Below, piece by piece: positions 12,403-26,671 of a stretch of DNA of 64,000 nt. Origin of the DNA: Camarhynchus parvulus (Eukaryota; Chordata; Aves; Passeriformes; Thraupidae); the NCBI RefSeq assembly GCF_901933205.1, contig NC_044576.1, positions 11,255,024-11,319,023 of the forward strand. The letters run 5' to 3'. The translations under genes were made by a program, and so were the position numbers. The stretch's first letter is position 1. Each line of letters opens with the position of its first letter. Under the pieces are notes generated by a model, which saw only the letters and a list, made by a program, of their open reading frames with translations, was not told the origin of the DNA and did not search any database.

Positions 12403-12771
12403 TGTTAGTTTTGGCTTACATTATATTGGCTTGGTGCGCTTGTGTAACCCAAAGGTAAATTAAAGGACAAAGAGGAAGAGGAGAGGCCTTCATCATTACA
12501 ACCCCCAAAGACTTGTGCGACCACCAAAACGAGTGATGGAGCATGCGCGGTAAAGGTGCTGATGAAGGTGGAGATAGAAGTGTGATGAATCAAAAATGGG
12601 AGGAGATGGCATTGACACATGGCTTATAAGGGGTGAATCTTCCCTTGGCAAGCTCGTACGTGAGGTGGCTGGGGTCCACAAGCCCTGCACTCCGTACCCC
12701 GCGGTTATATTTTGCTTATGCGCCATTATCTGAATCAAATTATCCCTTATTTTAATAAAATTATATTGTCA
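12403..12771 (+). mobile_element. Probable degenerate retroviral LTR
   Basis: The region has LTR-type architecture: a TGTTAG start near 12403, a TATA-like 'cttataagggg' at 12623, a polyadenylation signal AATAAA at 12754-12759 about 130 bp further on, and a TTGTCA end near 12771. It contains several CpGs ('gcatgcgcgg', 'ccccgcggtt') that are unusual for this window, as expected of an inserted promoter. No target-site duplication or adjacent retroviral gene was found, and no second copy was seen in this window. Boundaries and family are inferred from these signals, not from a database match. Confidence 0.55.
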
Positions 12772-15700
12772 ATATATATTTTATAAACTATTCAATTGAA
12801 ACTGCTGCTATCTTAAATATTTTTTTTATTATTATGGGATAATTGGGCAAACATAACAACAGTTATCTGAGTCTTGGTCAAAATACATAACCTATAAGCA
12901 ATTCCCTTGAAGCAATGATTTTGGACTTCTTTATGCTGATATTCTACAATTATCATTTAGATTGGGAAATTAGTAAACTTAATTGTGTGTACTGGGATTG
13001 TTTTGGTTTGCATTTGCTTATAGCTTTTCCTCATGTAAAGCCCCTAACCCAATGTAACACAGGCTGACAACACATGATATTTCATTCAAATTAAATATTT
13101 GGAGTATAATATTTTTATATGGAGTAAGAACATCAAGCCACACAATACATTGTGGCTCAGGAGTGGTGCATTCATCAGACCAAGGGAGTTCTGAAAATAC
13201 TAAAATCCTGAATCAACCTATTAGAGAAATCAAAAGAAAACCAACCAACTAAACAAAAAGTACATAAAAACGCTCAAACACTAACTATTAAAGCAATTCA
13301 GTCTCCTAAGACAGTATTATATGTGCATAAAACAAAGGGCAAGAAAGAAACTCTGGTAGTGTAGACATATATGTTACTATGAGCAATCACATTTTTAACA
13401 TTTAATTGTTTTTACATTGAGACAATTTTTTCATTTATGTTGACAACAGGTACCTCATGCTGGCCTCCAAAAACTATAAGATTATTTTTTGCACTTATTT
13501 ACAAGACTGAAAAATACTCTATTAACACAAATTCTAGGTGGATTAAGAATTTTCTTGTGTTTTGGAAGTTTTCAGTGGGATAGGAAAGAAATGCAAAGCA
13601 AATGAGTCTCCTACTCTTTGGGAAGGCCTTACTAGAGAACTACATTACTCCACCTCTCTCCCTCTCACTGACTCATTATGTCCATGTGGATATAAAGGAG
13701 AATAACCTCAAGCCTAAGACATAAGCATGCAACACCATCCAAACACTACATGGGCAAGCAACCCGAGATGTAAATTCACCTTGCTACCCTTAGAAAGCCA
13801 GAGAATGGATCTGAGCTCCTATTTCAGTAACTAACTATGGATGAACCAAAGGTGACTGAGCTTTACTGTACTTGATTTCTACCCACAAGAAAATGAAGAT
13901 GTCTGCTGCTATTACCAACAGACTACCTGCCAACAAGAGACCTTAGTGAATTATACAACAAATGATACAATAAACCATCCTCAGACCACTCAGACTCAAA
14001 GGGTAAGTTCTCTCACACCTGGATTAGGTGCAAGGACTGCAAGAATGAGGCATTCTCTCATTTGCAGTTCCTGCCCTGAATACCTGCACACTTCTGTTGC
14101 TTACTTCTCCTTACTGCCCCTTTGGGAGCAATGCCTGTTAATTGAAATGGCCCCCCTTTCTAACAGTCAGCAGTGGCTTTGATTACTGTATTCCAATAAA
14201 TAATATGGCTGTATTAATTCAGACAGAGCAATTAACACACAGGCCAGACATTTTTACTGTGCCACTTTTACTGTATACTACCAATTAGGTGTTTCTATCT
14301 GAAATACTATCCCCTATTGAAAGCCAAATAAATTCAGCTGCAGATTGATGCTTCCAACAATTGTGTCCCCCATTAAACAGCATCTGACAGCACCTTTCAA
14401 ACCATACACATTGATCCTCCCTGCCCTGAACCTGCATCTGGATTCACACTCAATCCTTTCTGTCTGCCTTTTCTTTTTAAGGAGCTAAAATTCATGCTGT
14501 TACTTTGAATCAGATATTTTTAAAGTTGTATTGGAACATTAGATCCATGTTTCACTTTCTGTATTTAGATTTAACACAAGTATCACTCATATAGAAAGAA
14601 AATAAAATTTACTCTCTAGAAAAATAATATTCTATCAAATCAATGCTAAAACTTTATCAGATTTGCAAGTGTAGAGAAGAAAAGGAGGTATTTGTAAAGC
14701 ACCACAGTATTTTTCTTAAAAACATGGATGATTGCAGACTTTGATGATACCAGAAGAGTCTGATGAGAAGCATGAAGTATTATGGTAAGGTTTATTTCAC
14801 ATTGCATAGTCATCACTACCTTCAACTCCTCTAAAATAAACAAGAGAAATAGACAACTAAAGAACATAAGGTTCTAGATAGAAGCACTGCTGTAGCTAAA
14901 AGTTAAATAAATCCCAGTGAACAAGCAGCAGCCACTACTACTGTTGAAGTAGTCTCCCTTCCATGGAAAGGTAAATGATTCATAACTGCATGACTCAGTT
15001 CAATGATACACAAATAGCAGGGGAGTCATCTCAAAGTTCGTAAGTTTACTCAGCAAATACATTTGACAAATTAAACTTATATTCTGACTCAGCTGCACTT
15101 CTGTAGGTTGTACTAGAGGTGGTCATTATTTGAAAAAGCTGTGAAATTTCTCTTGTCATGCCTCTGTCTCTCCTATTGTTTCTCTAATCTGTTTGAAGAA
15201 CATCCATAATGGCAGAGCCAGTGCTCCATCACCATAAGTTCTCCTTATTTTCTGTCTCTCCAAATATAGTTAAAAAGTATTAGTTGTAGTCTTTCTACAC
15301 CTCTGAGGGTTGCTGTCTCGATTATTTTTAGCATAAGGACTTCAAATTCCATCTTTCTCAATAGATTTCTTACAGCGTTGCTCTTCTCTGAGCTTCCCAT
15401 CAGGCCATCGTTCCATGAAACTGTGGGCCATATGAAGATAGATCCCTATTGATGCCTCACCAGTGCCAAGCAGGGCAATGCTATTTCATGTCATGCAGAT
15501 TGTCTGTTTATAAACCCCTGTTCAGTATTCACAACAGCATGAAATTGCTGACTCAAATTTTTGATTGACTAAAACCCTAAATCCTTTTATGCAGAAACTG
15601 TTGGCTAGCCTGTTTACATCTGTTCTTTAAAAATTATTCAACATGGCTGTTAGCAATCTTTTTTGTCAGAGCAATTCTGACAAAGTAAATATGTCTACTG

Positions 15701-18700
15701 CAAGCATATTAACCAGAATAATCTGAATTTCATAATTTACATGGGCCACAGCTTAATACAGAGGAACTGGCAGCTCAGACTAGACCATAATATTAGACCA
15801 TAAAACTCCTTTTTCATTTCCAAGAACAGTGTCTCTGTTTCATAAACAACGGCACAACAAATACAGCCTTTTGCCATGTGGAAGAGAGCACAGGGGACCT
15901 GTGCAGTATGTACAATACCTTCTTAATATGGTGGAGTCTTCAGCAGGAAAGATGTCAGTCAAAGGCAGCAGGGCCCTATGTCTAGAACTGCTACAACTCA
16001 CCAAAAATGCATATGGCTGGGTTGGTCTCTCCACTGGCAGTGAGATTTTTATTTACCTGCAGCTCAGTATTAAAAATCTTTCAAATCTGTGAAAGTTTTG
16101 CAATTTGGTAATAATTTCATAGTAGACCTCTAACATAGGATACTAAAAAAAATTTACTATGGCTGATTTACACATTGACTCAAATTTTCAGGACCAAACT
16201 TTAATCTCTGCTAGTTTAGTTCTACTGCATTAGTTGATAATGTGTAACGTAATTCTGTTTAGTAAGATTCAAACCTACTCAGAATATCAAAAAGGAAAAC
16301 CATTGTATTCTGTTAAGTTGAACCTGGCAGCTCTACCCATTCCTGACTGAGTTAAAAATTTACAGAGCAAGAGAGTACACAGCACAGAAAGGGGAAGATA
16401 CCAGAACAAAAAAAGGTGGAATCACAAAAACCCCCAAAGCCTAAAGTGCTAGCAACTACTTTTGTACTTAGTGCTGATCCAGAATAAGGAACATTAAATC
16501 ACATGAAATTTTAACTGTTGTTTCCTCCCATAAAGCAGTTGGCATCCTCAAACCAAAGCTTCTATTACCCTTGTCAGTATAGCAATGTCATGGAATAAAG
16601 CACTTCGCAATCAGCCTTGCTATTCTCTGCATTATGAACACAAAAAACCCACACCATAAAATACTGCTTAAAATATGCAATAAATTGCACCCAAGAGCCG
16701 TTTATGATACGTAATCCATCTTGACAAGCTTTTGGCTGACTTTGTTGGCCTATTGACCCTGCCCATAGGCAAAGCATGTCTCTTTGCCATAGCAAATCTT
16801 TTCTAGACACCCCTGTCACAGTGCAGCTCCATTTGAAACAGCTGAAAAGGTCAACGACTGTCTCTCCACTTTCAGACCGAATTCAAGTCAATTCATGTCT
16901 AGGCATCCAAAGTGCTGGGATTTGCTACAGGATCTCTGCTCAGGCACTTTGTTCTTTTTGCCATTCCTTTCCCCCATCCACCACTTTCTTAAAGCATCTT
17001 CGGCTTATTCATACAGTTACAAAACTTTTAATTAAAGATTTCATTCCTGCATTTAATAAAGCTCTGCATGTCTTGCAGACAGCAACCAAGTACAAATTCA
17101 GAGATTAGGCTCTTTTTATTCATCTTTTACCCAGACACAAAATACAGAACCATGTGCAACCTCGGGACTCCTATTTTCTCATTCTGGACTGTTATAGCTG
17201 TTGCAGTCACTGGAGTAATTTCCAGACATAAGAGCAGTAAATTGACACCTGCTGAACTAAAAGTGAGAGGAGATGCACTGTTCAAAGAAAGTCTCCTTCA
17301 AATAACTCTACTGGCTGCCCCTCACAGCTGAGATGATGTCTCTCAGATGTTCTTGCTGGGTTTCTAAAAGCCAGAGCAGTCACCAGTTATTTACTGCTGC
17401 TTCCAATTGCTTGACACTAAGAAGAAGAGAGCAAAACCCACTATTGCTTAGGCTACAAGAGCCATCCACTAGTGCAGCACTCAGTATGTATTTGTAAATA
17501 CGTAATAAGTAAAAAAAGAGCTGAAAAACAAAATTGTCTTGAATGCCCAATTTAGAACTAACTGGAGGAGCAAGATGAAGAGCAATGGAAATTGTAAAAA
17601 CAGTATGTATTTGCCAAGGTATCTAATAGACTATTTTAGTTAATCTTATTTCCATGTCAAGTCTTACAGGTTGGTGAGCTTTCAAATCAGATTGCCATTA
17701 AAGGACCTGCTTTGCCATGGAAGAAACAGCAAAATTACCTTTGATTTAAAAGCAGGCATAAACCATTGAAGGATAAATGAACCTTTGATCAATATAACAC
17801 ATAGTATGGGAAAGAGGTGATTTTTTCCCTTCATGATCAATCGTTCCTTTCACTTTTTTTTCTCTCTGCCATGAAAATTATAGATTCCAAGATATATCTT
17901 TTTTCAAACACTGAGAAAAAAGTTACTTTAGAGATCTTTAGTTGTATATATTGAATTTCCAAATAATAAAGAATTTTGAAGCAACCAAATGAAAAGAGGT
18001 GATAACCTCCAACTCGACTTGAGTAGAAAAAATGTTACTTTCTAGTGTGTAAGCCAGTAAAATACACTTTAACTTCCCAGTCTTTAAAAGATAATAGTAG
18101 TACTTCCAAAGTCACAAAGTGACTTGGACTGCCAAATAAAGTACTTTATGGTCTGAGAGCCCTGAGAAGATAGCAGAGGCAAGGACTATAAAATTGGCCT
18201 CAGAAAGTTAAAGTATATCTGACTTCTAATTCTGTTACTTTTCCTCCCCAAGCCCAATCCCTAAAATTCAATCACCTTTTCTGTTTAGCTTTGACCCAAA
18301 GCTCAGACATGTCAATGGAAAAGTACTGGGCTTGTTCATTTTTCATGGATAATTTTCTCCCTTTCATCAAAAGTCATGTACAAACTGCAATATCAACTTT
18401 CTGATGAACACAGTGCTCTCTTCCCCCAAATGCATTGAAATAAATTTCATTTGGGGAAAAAAAATTATTCATTCCCTGAGGTTATTATTCAATCAGCACA
18501 GTTTGCACTGGAGAAGTCTCCAAGAAGATGGCACATGTTGCAGAGTAATTTCAAGCCCACCATCTCCCAAGTACATGCCAATAACTTGATGCAAGCAAGC
18601 CACACAATTGCCTGGTGTCATCAGTGGAAGCAAGGTGTAATAGCTTGCTTGTAAGTACTGATGGCAGAAGAAATCAATACTATCCATGAACATAAACCAG

Positions 18701-19610
18701 CCAAAGGTAGAATTCCTCTTTCAAATCTGTGAGGTAGATTTTACCCTAAAAAATTATTACCTTGTCCCTGAAAAGGCAATACACAAAGGAAGGTAAGGAA
18801 GAAATATGTATGTAAGAGTGAAGATCTTTTCTTTGTGCAGATTCTGTTTCTGGAATCTGAGAGGAAAAAAAACTCAATCTCTTACACACACTTCACTTAT
18901 TTTCTCTTTTCATATTCCCTAAAAATTATTTCTAAATAATTTCTGTGTTTTCCCTCTCCAAAGTTCTTGAAGGAACAATCAGATAAGTAGATTTTAACAT
19001 GCACAGAATGGGCCCCAGGGCTGCTCCCAATGCTATTGCTGTACAACAGAGAATGACACCTACAAATAAAAGTTACTGCTATCTTGCAATTTCCTGCTGC
19101 CACAAAATAATGAAGCTACCCTTAAAATGAGGGTTCTGCTCTAGTGGATATATTCCTTTCTATCTGCAGCACACACAAGGAATAATAAGGTATAATAATA
19201 CATACACACACGACACTAAACCTTTGGCCAGCATGAAGAATTTGAATTGGCAACCTCCAGACTTACACATCTGTCCTGTTTCAGTCTCAGTTTAGAGCCA
19301 AGCAGCTGAAAGTTAGCATATTCTCTGGAGATTTACACAAAGTAGACTTAGCAACCATTCACTGGGATCACACAAAAATTACCTTTTACTACCAAAAATG
19401 TGTTTATTTGATCTAGAGCCTTGTTTCCTACCTGAAAATAAATTAAAACACAGATGTGTTGTTTTATCACAGATGCAATAGGCTTACAGTCAGCTCCAGG
19501 GCAGGTCCGAAGTCTAGAGAACAGGCTTACTATTAAATGGTTCTTTCAGATTGCTCTTATCTTTCTAAGATTTTACACTTCTGATGTGTCCTCTGAGGTT
19601 TTTGGAAATC
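12772..19610. other. Unique AT-rich sequence, no gene seen
   Basis: Nearly 7 kb without a recognisable repeat, RNA gene or exon. The longest frame is 110 codons (16776-17108, plus) and has no recognisable motif. Only short local symmetries were seen, such as the 6-bp stem gtattt-gt-aaatac near 17490. Confidence 0.5.
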
Positions 19611-19922
19611 TGAAGTCCTGGGTTTGGCTGGGATAGAGTTAATTTTCTTCCTAGCAGCTGGGTACAGAGCAGTGGTTAGTTTCACATTGATGTTGATAGC
19701 ACACTGATGTTTGCCTGTTGCTGAGCAGTGCTGACCCTAAGTCAAGGACTTTGCAGTTTCCCATGCTCTGCCAGTGAGCAGGTGCACAACTATTAAACTG
19801 TTCTTATCTCAACCCAGGCGTTTGCTCACTTTTTTACCCTTCTGATTCTCTCCCCCACCCCACCAAGGGGGAGTGAGTGAGCAGATGAATGGTGTTAATT
19901 TGCTGGCTGGGGTTAAAACACA
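19611..19922 (+). mobile_element. Shortened solo LTR of bird ERVL type
   Basis: The start 'gggtttggctgggatagagt' followed by 'taattttcttc', the block 'gttgctgagcagtgctgacc' with 'ctaagtcaaggactttgcag', and the end 'ctcccccaccccaccaaggg' with 'gctggctggggttaaaacac' are hallmarks of a widespread bird ERVL-family LTR, recalled from general knowledge of bird repeats. The polyadenylation signal here is ATTAAA at 19792-19797. Full-length members are longer. The segment between 'gcaggtgcacaac' and 'tattaaactg' is missing, so this copy has lost the downstream part of U3, where a core promoter would lie, and is probably inactive. Confidence 0.85.
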
Positions 19923-22499
19923 CCAGGAAGAAAAGACTTGGGTTAATATTTTGCTGTAAACTTATATTCTATAAGAAACTCTATCTTTACTAAAAATTCC
20001 CACAATGTAAAGGGAAAACAAATATAATTGTGTATTATCAACTGTAGGCACTATACAGTTACTTTATATACCCTAACTAAACAAATGAAACACAACACAC
20101 ATCAAAAAAAAATCCCCAAGAAACCAAAACACAACAACAAAAAATCCATGAACAGCAGTTGTCTGTAATGATGTAGGTGAGGTCCCAGACATGTGCTGGC
20201 TGACAGTGGGTTTCCAAAGAGTTAACATATTGCAGCCAGAGCCCTCTCTGCCAGTGACTGCTTTTCTGTTTACTTCTATAAATGAAATTTATTAAAACCA
20301 TTACATGCACAGTGATGCCACAATATCCAGAGCAAAGTTACTAAATCCAAAAGAGCTTTTATTTAATCAGGAGATAGCTAACAGATGTAATGACTGGGAG
20401 ATGAGGCAGAACCTGGTTTTACATTCAGACCCTGACAACATGGTTTTATCGCTTTCAATAATGTAAATGCCTTATTTCTCTGAAGCTATTACTTTAAATA
20501 AAACATGATCATTTCTAAAAATGTCCCATTTATTACACTTAAACCTTTCTGCTCATGTGTCCAATTGGAACCAAATATTTTCTTGTCTTCCAAAAACCTA
20601 CTCTGGTCATTTTTTTTAAACAAGCAGCTCTATCTCCCCATCCATCTTGTCTGCACAAAGAAGGGATAACCTGCAGCTGAATTACAGAAAGCCTATTCTC
20701 CCACTGGGATCTGAGATAAGATAGACTGCATTAACCCTAAGATTCATTTCCCAGCCAGGAATTCTCCTTAACTCTTTTAAGAAGATCACAGGAAACAGGC
20801 TGGATAATGGTAAGAGGTCTATTGAGTGCACTTTCATCACCAGCTTTCATGAAGAGAGAAATGGTAATAAGGTCACAGAAACCTGAAATGCTGTGGGTGG
20901 CTAGAAGACACTTCTCTAACTACACCAGCATTTCACTCTTGATACACAATACAGTACAGGCCATGACTACCCAAACATCCAGGATGCTTTCTACACACAA
21001 GATGAGTTTCAGATGAAAATTCTAACAGGTTCATCCAGTTTGCTGATTGTCCCCATTCAGTTCACTCTCTAAAAGAATTCATCAAAAAGTTGTTACCTAC
21101 ATAACATCCTTTTTTAGCTAATTGCCATTTTGAAGACAGTTATTTGAAAAATGTTCAACTTTTTATACAAGCACAGACATTCTTACCTGTCATCTGGTAC
21201 AGAGCCATCCTCCAAGCTACAAAAAACAACCAAATATTTTGCACCATACTGTCACTGTCCAAAATGCTTTCCACACATTAAAAAAACCCCAACAAGTCTT
21301 AACTTGTTGTTAACTTTTAAAGGGATTTTAAAAACTACTTTACCTCCATGAATTCTACCAAAGTACAGAGAATGATCAGTACACAGCAGTTTAATGCAAA
21401 AATATTCAGCTTAGAAATTTGTCCTGCCCTGCCCTTTTGCTCCCTGCACCCATAACCCCACAGGAGAACACAAGCCAGGAACACTTATTCCACTACAGCC
21501 CATAAGCCAAGCATATCTGTATATTCAATTGATTGACTCAGCCCAGTGCAATACACTCCACATTTCACATTGTAGTGAGAACATCAAGCTGCAAAGCCAT
21601 CAAACTTCTTACTTCTGCTTCCCTGATCCAGCAGCTCGGAGAAATCTCAGACCAGATGGAAAGCATTACTTTGAGAAAAGGTCTCCATTTTGAAAGTGAA
21701 TAGAAAGTGAAGTAATTTCCTCACTACTGTCTGTGTTGCAGTCATAATTAGCCACCATCTTCTGAAAGCAAAGACAGTTCTTTGACAGACATTTGGGAAA
21801 ATCCAGTGTATTGAACTGGCTCATTTATTTCCCTAAGTCTAGATGCTAAGATACACAAGGAAGTAGAGCTTCCAACAAATAATATTATGAGGGCTTTAAT
21901 CTTGAATTTTTCAAAAAGTAAGTAGCTATAGAAAATATAGTTTATATTAGAAAACATAACCCCCTTTTGATACAGCATAGATTTCAGAAAAGGAATTTAA
22001 AACCTGCTTTGTTAATACAGCTTGCGCCTAGTGTTTATAACCAGTTACATGACAGGGCTGAGACATTCCTTCTCTCAACATCTCCAGCTGAATTGGACAG
22101 AATGATGGAGCCAAAATTTTACCAATCTAACTCAACCAATTGCACACTATATTCATGTGTTCATCTTCCCTTTCAGGTCTTTTAAGAGCAACATAAACCA
22201 GATATTTAAGTTGTGCACTCGTTAGATAATTCGCTAGGCTTGCTCATCTGTTTGAGTATACAACAAAGTAGTTTAAATTATCTCAAGCTTGAAGCTAATG
22301 ATTTTGATTATCACAGTCCTTACATCTGCTCTGCAGCTGTCTTTTCAACAAAATCGATAGCACAACTGATTTAGTGCCCTCTAGGACAGCTTCAGAAAAT
22401 TCTTCTACAGTTAATGTAGATGCAATTTTTCTTTGCTCTGCTCCTGGCTGAGAGCACAAGAAAGGTGCAATGTCAGGACAAATCCTGTGATTCTCAGTT
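19923..22499. other. Unique sequence, no gene seen
   Basis: No recognised repeat or exon. An A/C-rich low-complexity tract lies at about 20097-20150. Short open frames only. Confidence 0.5.
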
Positions 22500-22695
22500 G
22501 GGTTGACCTCCATAAAGGCAAGAGGAATCAGAGCAGCCACGCTGTGCTGTGATGTGCTCAGGGAGCCCAGCTCTGAGGCAGGGCATGTGCGGCACAGCCT
22601 CTCCTCGGCTGCAAAGGGAGGGACCGGCTGCGGGTCTGCAGCAAAGCTGGGGCAAACACTGCTCCCCCACGGCTGGCAAGCATTTACAGGCACTA
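22500..22695. other. Local GC-rich islet with several CpGs
   Basis: About 200 bases have clearly higher GC than the surroundings and around six CpGs. Minus-strand frames of 136 codons (22295-22705) and 61 codons overlap it, but neither resembles a known protein. It could be a decayed GC-rich insertion or a small regulatory element. Confidence 0.4.
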
Positions 22696-25600
22696 CCTTG
22701 TGCACATTTTACAGCAGCACTGTGCTAATTAATAGGAATTGTGAAGAGTCTTGTCTCCAAAATTCCATCTTCTGTTCCCTCTTAAGCCATCATATAAGGA
22801 ATATGCTTTAGCTTCATAAATGCAGGAAAACAAGAGTACCAAAGTGTGTGCTCTAGTTTTGTTCCTATCTTGATAAAGAAAAAAAAATTCCAGGAATTAG
22901 CTGTGCTGCAATTTGTGTATATCTTTAAGTTCAGGTGATCCTTCTCTTATTTACTTCCCGGTCCAATAAGTGGAATATATAATCAGTCACAACTTAAAAC
23001 AAATAGCAATCATCTCTACATCATCCCAGTAAGACTCATTTGTTTGGTGAAAATGAGGTTATAAAAATCCAACTTTGCCTACAGTTAATACTATCAAAAA
23101 ATTATAACTAATGTTGTATTCCTGTATTAATGGTTTTATTTTAAGAATATTTTTAATAAATATGCAACAGAAAAAGTCACCAATGAGCAAGATTAGAGCA
23201 TCATACTCTCCCTCCCCTCTCTCAGGGATTGTAGTTTGAAAGCAGTTCAAAATATTATGTGGACTAGCTTTGGCAGGCAGATCCTGATAAAACATATCAT
23301 GTTCTTGCCATGCAATCTGACGCACTGCACTTGGCACTGTCTGCCTGGCAATGGACAAGAAATAAATTAGCACAGAGGCTGAATGACCCCAATCTCACTC
23401 AAGAAATTTAGTTGCTTCATATGTGGGTTGAGGTTATTGCAGAAATATTAGCACTCAAAATCTGCATTCAACCAACTACATATATTGTTTATGTGTGTTC
23501 TAGATATTACAGAAGAAAACATCCTCTCCCATTAAAATTAGCTACCAATTCCTAATTCCACATTTATAACAAGATACTTTAATAACCCATTCTTTAGAAA
23601 CACTTAAAAAAAACCCCAAACCACATCCCACCTCAAAAAAACCCAACCAAACAGAATGAAACTTCCCAACTTGTCTACTGTTTATTGTGTAAAATCCCTT
23701 TCCACAACACATGATCTTTATTCCTCCATTTTCAAAGTTATCACATCATAAATCTTCACTTCCCAACTGGTTAGTTCAAGATTACAGGTATGCTAGTCCC
23801 CACTTTTGTTTCTTTTTTCAATTAAACAAATGCCATTAAAAAATAAACATAATTTTTGCACTCTATTTTGCATCATCATTTCCAATCTCTGTGTTAAGCA
23901 CCAAACAAGTCAGGCAGTTGGCTGGGCTATGGACTAGCAGAGTCCTGCATGTGGAGGTCAGAAGAGACAGTATGGCTTTGTAGGCCTGATCTGCAGGTGC
24001 ATGGTAGGTCCAATGTCTTCTAAAGACAGGATTACAGATAGGCACTGAGTATTCCAGTGCTGCAGTACATTTTACATAACCTAATTTTGCTCACAGAGTT
24101 GTAAACTTTGGCAAAGATGCTTTTACAATCGTTTTGCCATTAGCACCCGCGTATCAATGTTTGCCATGCATCATTTAAAGGATTAGAAAAAACCCAAACA
24201 CAAACTGTTGGCATTTAGCTAGTTATTGACAAGTCTGACACCTGCTCTCACAGCTAATTCCACATGGCCACCTTTGCATAGGAGATTCTTTAAAAGTACC
24301 ATCAGAAGGGGGGAAAGGGAGGGAAGCTTATCTTCTCTGCTACAGGCAGTCCTTTTGTTGTCAAGATTTTGACACAGATAAGGACTTCACTAGCTCTACT
24401 GGGAATTAAACCAATTGACTCTAATAGGCTTTAATGTATCATGATTAGCTCGTTTATAAAAGATTCTACCCAATCCTCAATTATTCAGATATGGGTCAAG
24501 ATCAAGGGAGTACATCAAAACAAATCCTGCACCTGCAGAAGAATTCAGATGTTAGTTAAATGAGAAACAGATCGATCTAACCTCATAGGAAGATGTAGGG
24601 AAAACTGTTAGAATTCAGGACAGCTGGGACATAAGCACTCCATGTAATGCTATTTAAAGCAGTATCAACTACTCAAAGTGCATGCTGCTTTTCCTTTGCC
24701 AGGCTGCACTAAAGAGAATCATGGATCATGATCCATGGTTCACAATTTGTCACAGGTGGGTGCCACTTTACTCTCAAGAAAACATTAATATAAGTAGTTG
24801 AGCTATAGATTGATAAATGCATCTTGAGGAGAAAAAGCTCAAAGAAAATTAACCATATCATATGCATCACATGACATGCCATTAGATTGAAATTCACCAG
24901 CCAGATTAAGCTACAGATTCAGCCTGCAAGAAAAACTGACTGTTGAACTGTACTGGCTTTGTATTAGTCTTTCATTCATGGTTGACAGAGGTAAAGTAAT
25001 ACGTTTTAAATGAAGACTATAAATCTTGAATACAAGAAATTGAAACAGAAAGGATGTCAATTTAAAATACTGAAGACCTGATCTTGTTTGGTTCCTTGAT
25101 AACTAAAGACATTAACTCTGGGATGTAACTTCACCATCCAGATAGTCTGCACTTCCTTCCCTTCAGCTATTTGTTTTCATACAGAAAGGACCAAATTAAG
25201 GACTCATTTTTTCTCATAAGAGATGCACAATCTACAACCCGAATGTTCTTTCCTTTGCAAAAAAAAAAAAAGAAAAAAAATTCCATTGATTCTGTTGTTG
25301 GTGCCCAATACTCTTAAAAGATCTTAACAGAATGTGAAATAAGTATATAAAGTTATATATATATTAGTTATTACTCTTTTGCAAGTCACAAGTCATCTTC
25401 TGGGCATCTGACTTGCTTATGGACGCACAAACACTGAAAAACACTGAGCTTCAATGGAAGTACCAGTGTGTTTGCTAAATGTTCAAAACTGGCATCATTA
25501 TTAATCTCAAAGGGCATTGTTATATTTTTCACCATCTCTATAGCAAGGCTAAGGCAGAAAAGTGATAAAAATATTGAACAGTGAGCATCAGAAGCAGTTA

Positions 25601-26671
25601 TGCAGTTAAAGTTGCCCATGTAGTTTTTGAAGCTTCTAGAGATTGATGAACATGTATTGATGTGATAGAAGCAGAGCTCCTGGCTCAGGTGGGTGACTAA
25701 AATCTGCCATCCCACACGTGCTCACTCTCTAAAGTCAGCTGACATTCACCAAGCACATACTCCTTGTGGGATTTCTGGGAACCACAGAGGTGTGAAGCCA
25801 AATGGAATTTCAGGAAATTGTACTTTTTTTCCCCCTAGTCCTGTTTCATAGCAATGAGCAGCTTTTCAAGCAGTATTTTCCACACTCAGTTTCTCAGTTG
25901 AGTAAATGTTTACTCAGATGTTATTTTCAACAGGGATGCTACTTTAACTGTGATATAGCTCAGATTTAATACTTCAGTGGTGACAGGACCAGCCGTGTGC
26001 ATCCTGAAGTGAAACAGAATGCTATATGCATCTCTGAAAATGCAATTAAGCCTCAGTGAGGCACTAGGCTTTCCTAAATCATGTTTTTCTCCTTCATGTT
26101 TTACAAAAGAAGATCATTGTTCCTATCGAGAGCAGACTTGCATCTCTATCGACCCAACAGGCCTGCACAAGAAACCTAAATTGCCTCATAACCAGCTCAT
26201 GACCTCAGTGCCTTTTAATTATGTGGGTTTCCCTGTGGCCTTTAGTTAACATAGACATGTGGGACAGGAAAGGGGGAGTTTACACCCCACATAGAAGAAA
26301 TACAGACTGTGCACTCAAATGTACAGATCTTGTGGCTTACTTCTGAAATGGGTATCCCACAAATTCAGTAGAGCTTATTTTCAAACTGCAGCGCTCTGGT
26401 TGCCAACCAAGAACAGCCTAATTGCACCACCCCTGCTGTGGCTGCAGGATCCTGCACACACACCTAAGCACACCGAGCCTAGATAGATCACACAGCAGCA
26501 GCAGGGGAAGAAACACCTGGGAGGAAAATATGGGGGCAACCAGTTCAACCAGCTCATGCTGAGCACTTTGGTGCTGCAGCACAGTCAGGATGCATGGTCA
26601 AATCCCACCTAAGTCTTCAGGAGGCCATTTACATTCTCTCCAACTGCTTTACTTCCTAAGAGAAGGTGTTG
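22696..26671. other. Unique AT-rich sequence, no gene seen
   Basis: No repeat family or exon recognised. It contains A/C-rich tracts at 23605-23655, a poly-A tract at 25259-25280, a short (TA)n near 25355, and the palindrome at 24720-24737. Confidence 0.5.
24716..24741. repeat. 18-bp perfect palindrome within a 26-bp near-palindrome
   Basis: catggatcatgatccatg at 24720-24737 equals its own reverse complement. The symmetry continues to 24716-24741 with a single mismatched pair (24719/24738). Confidence 0.9.
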
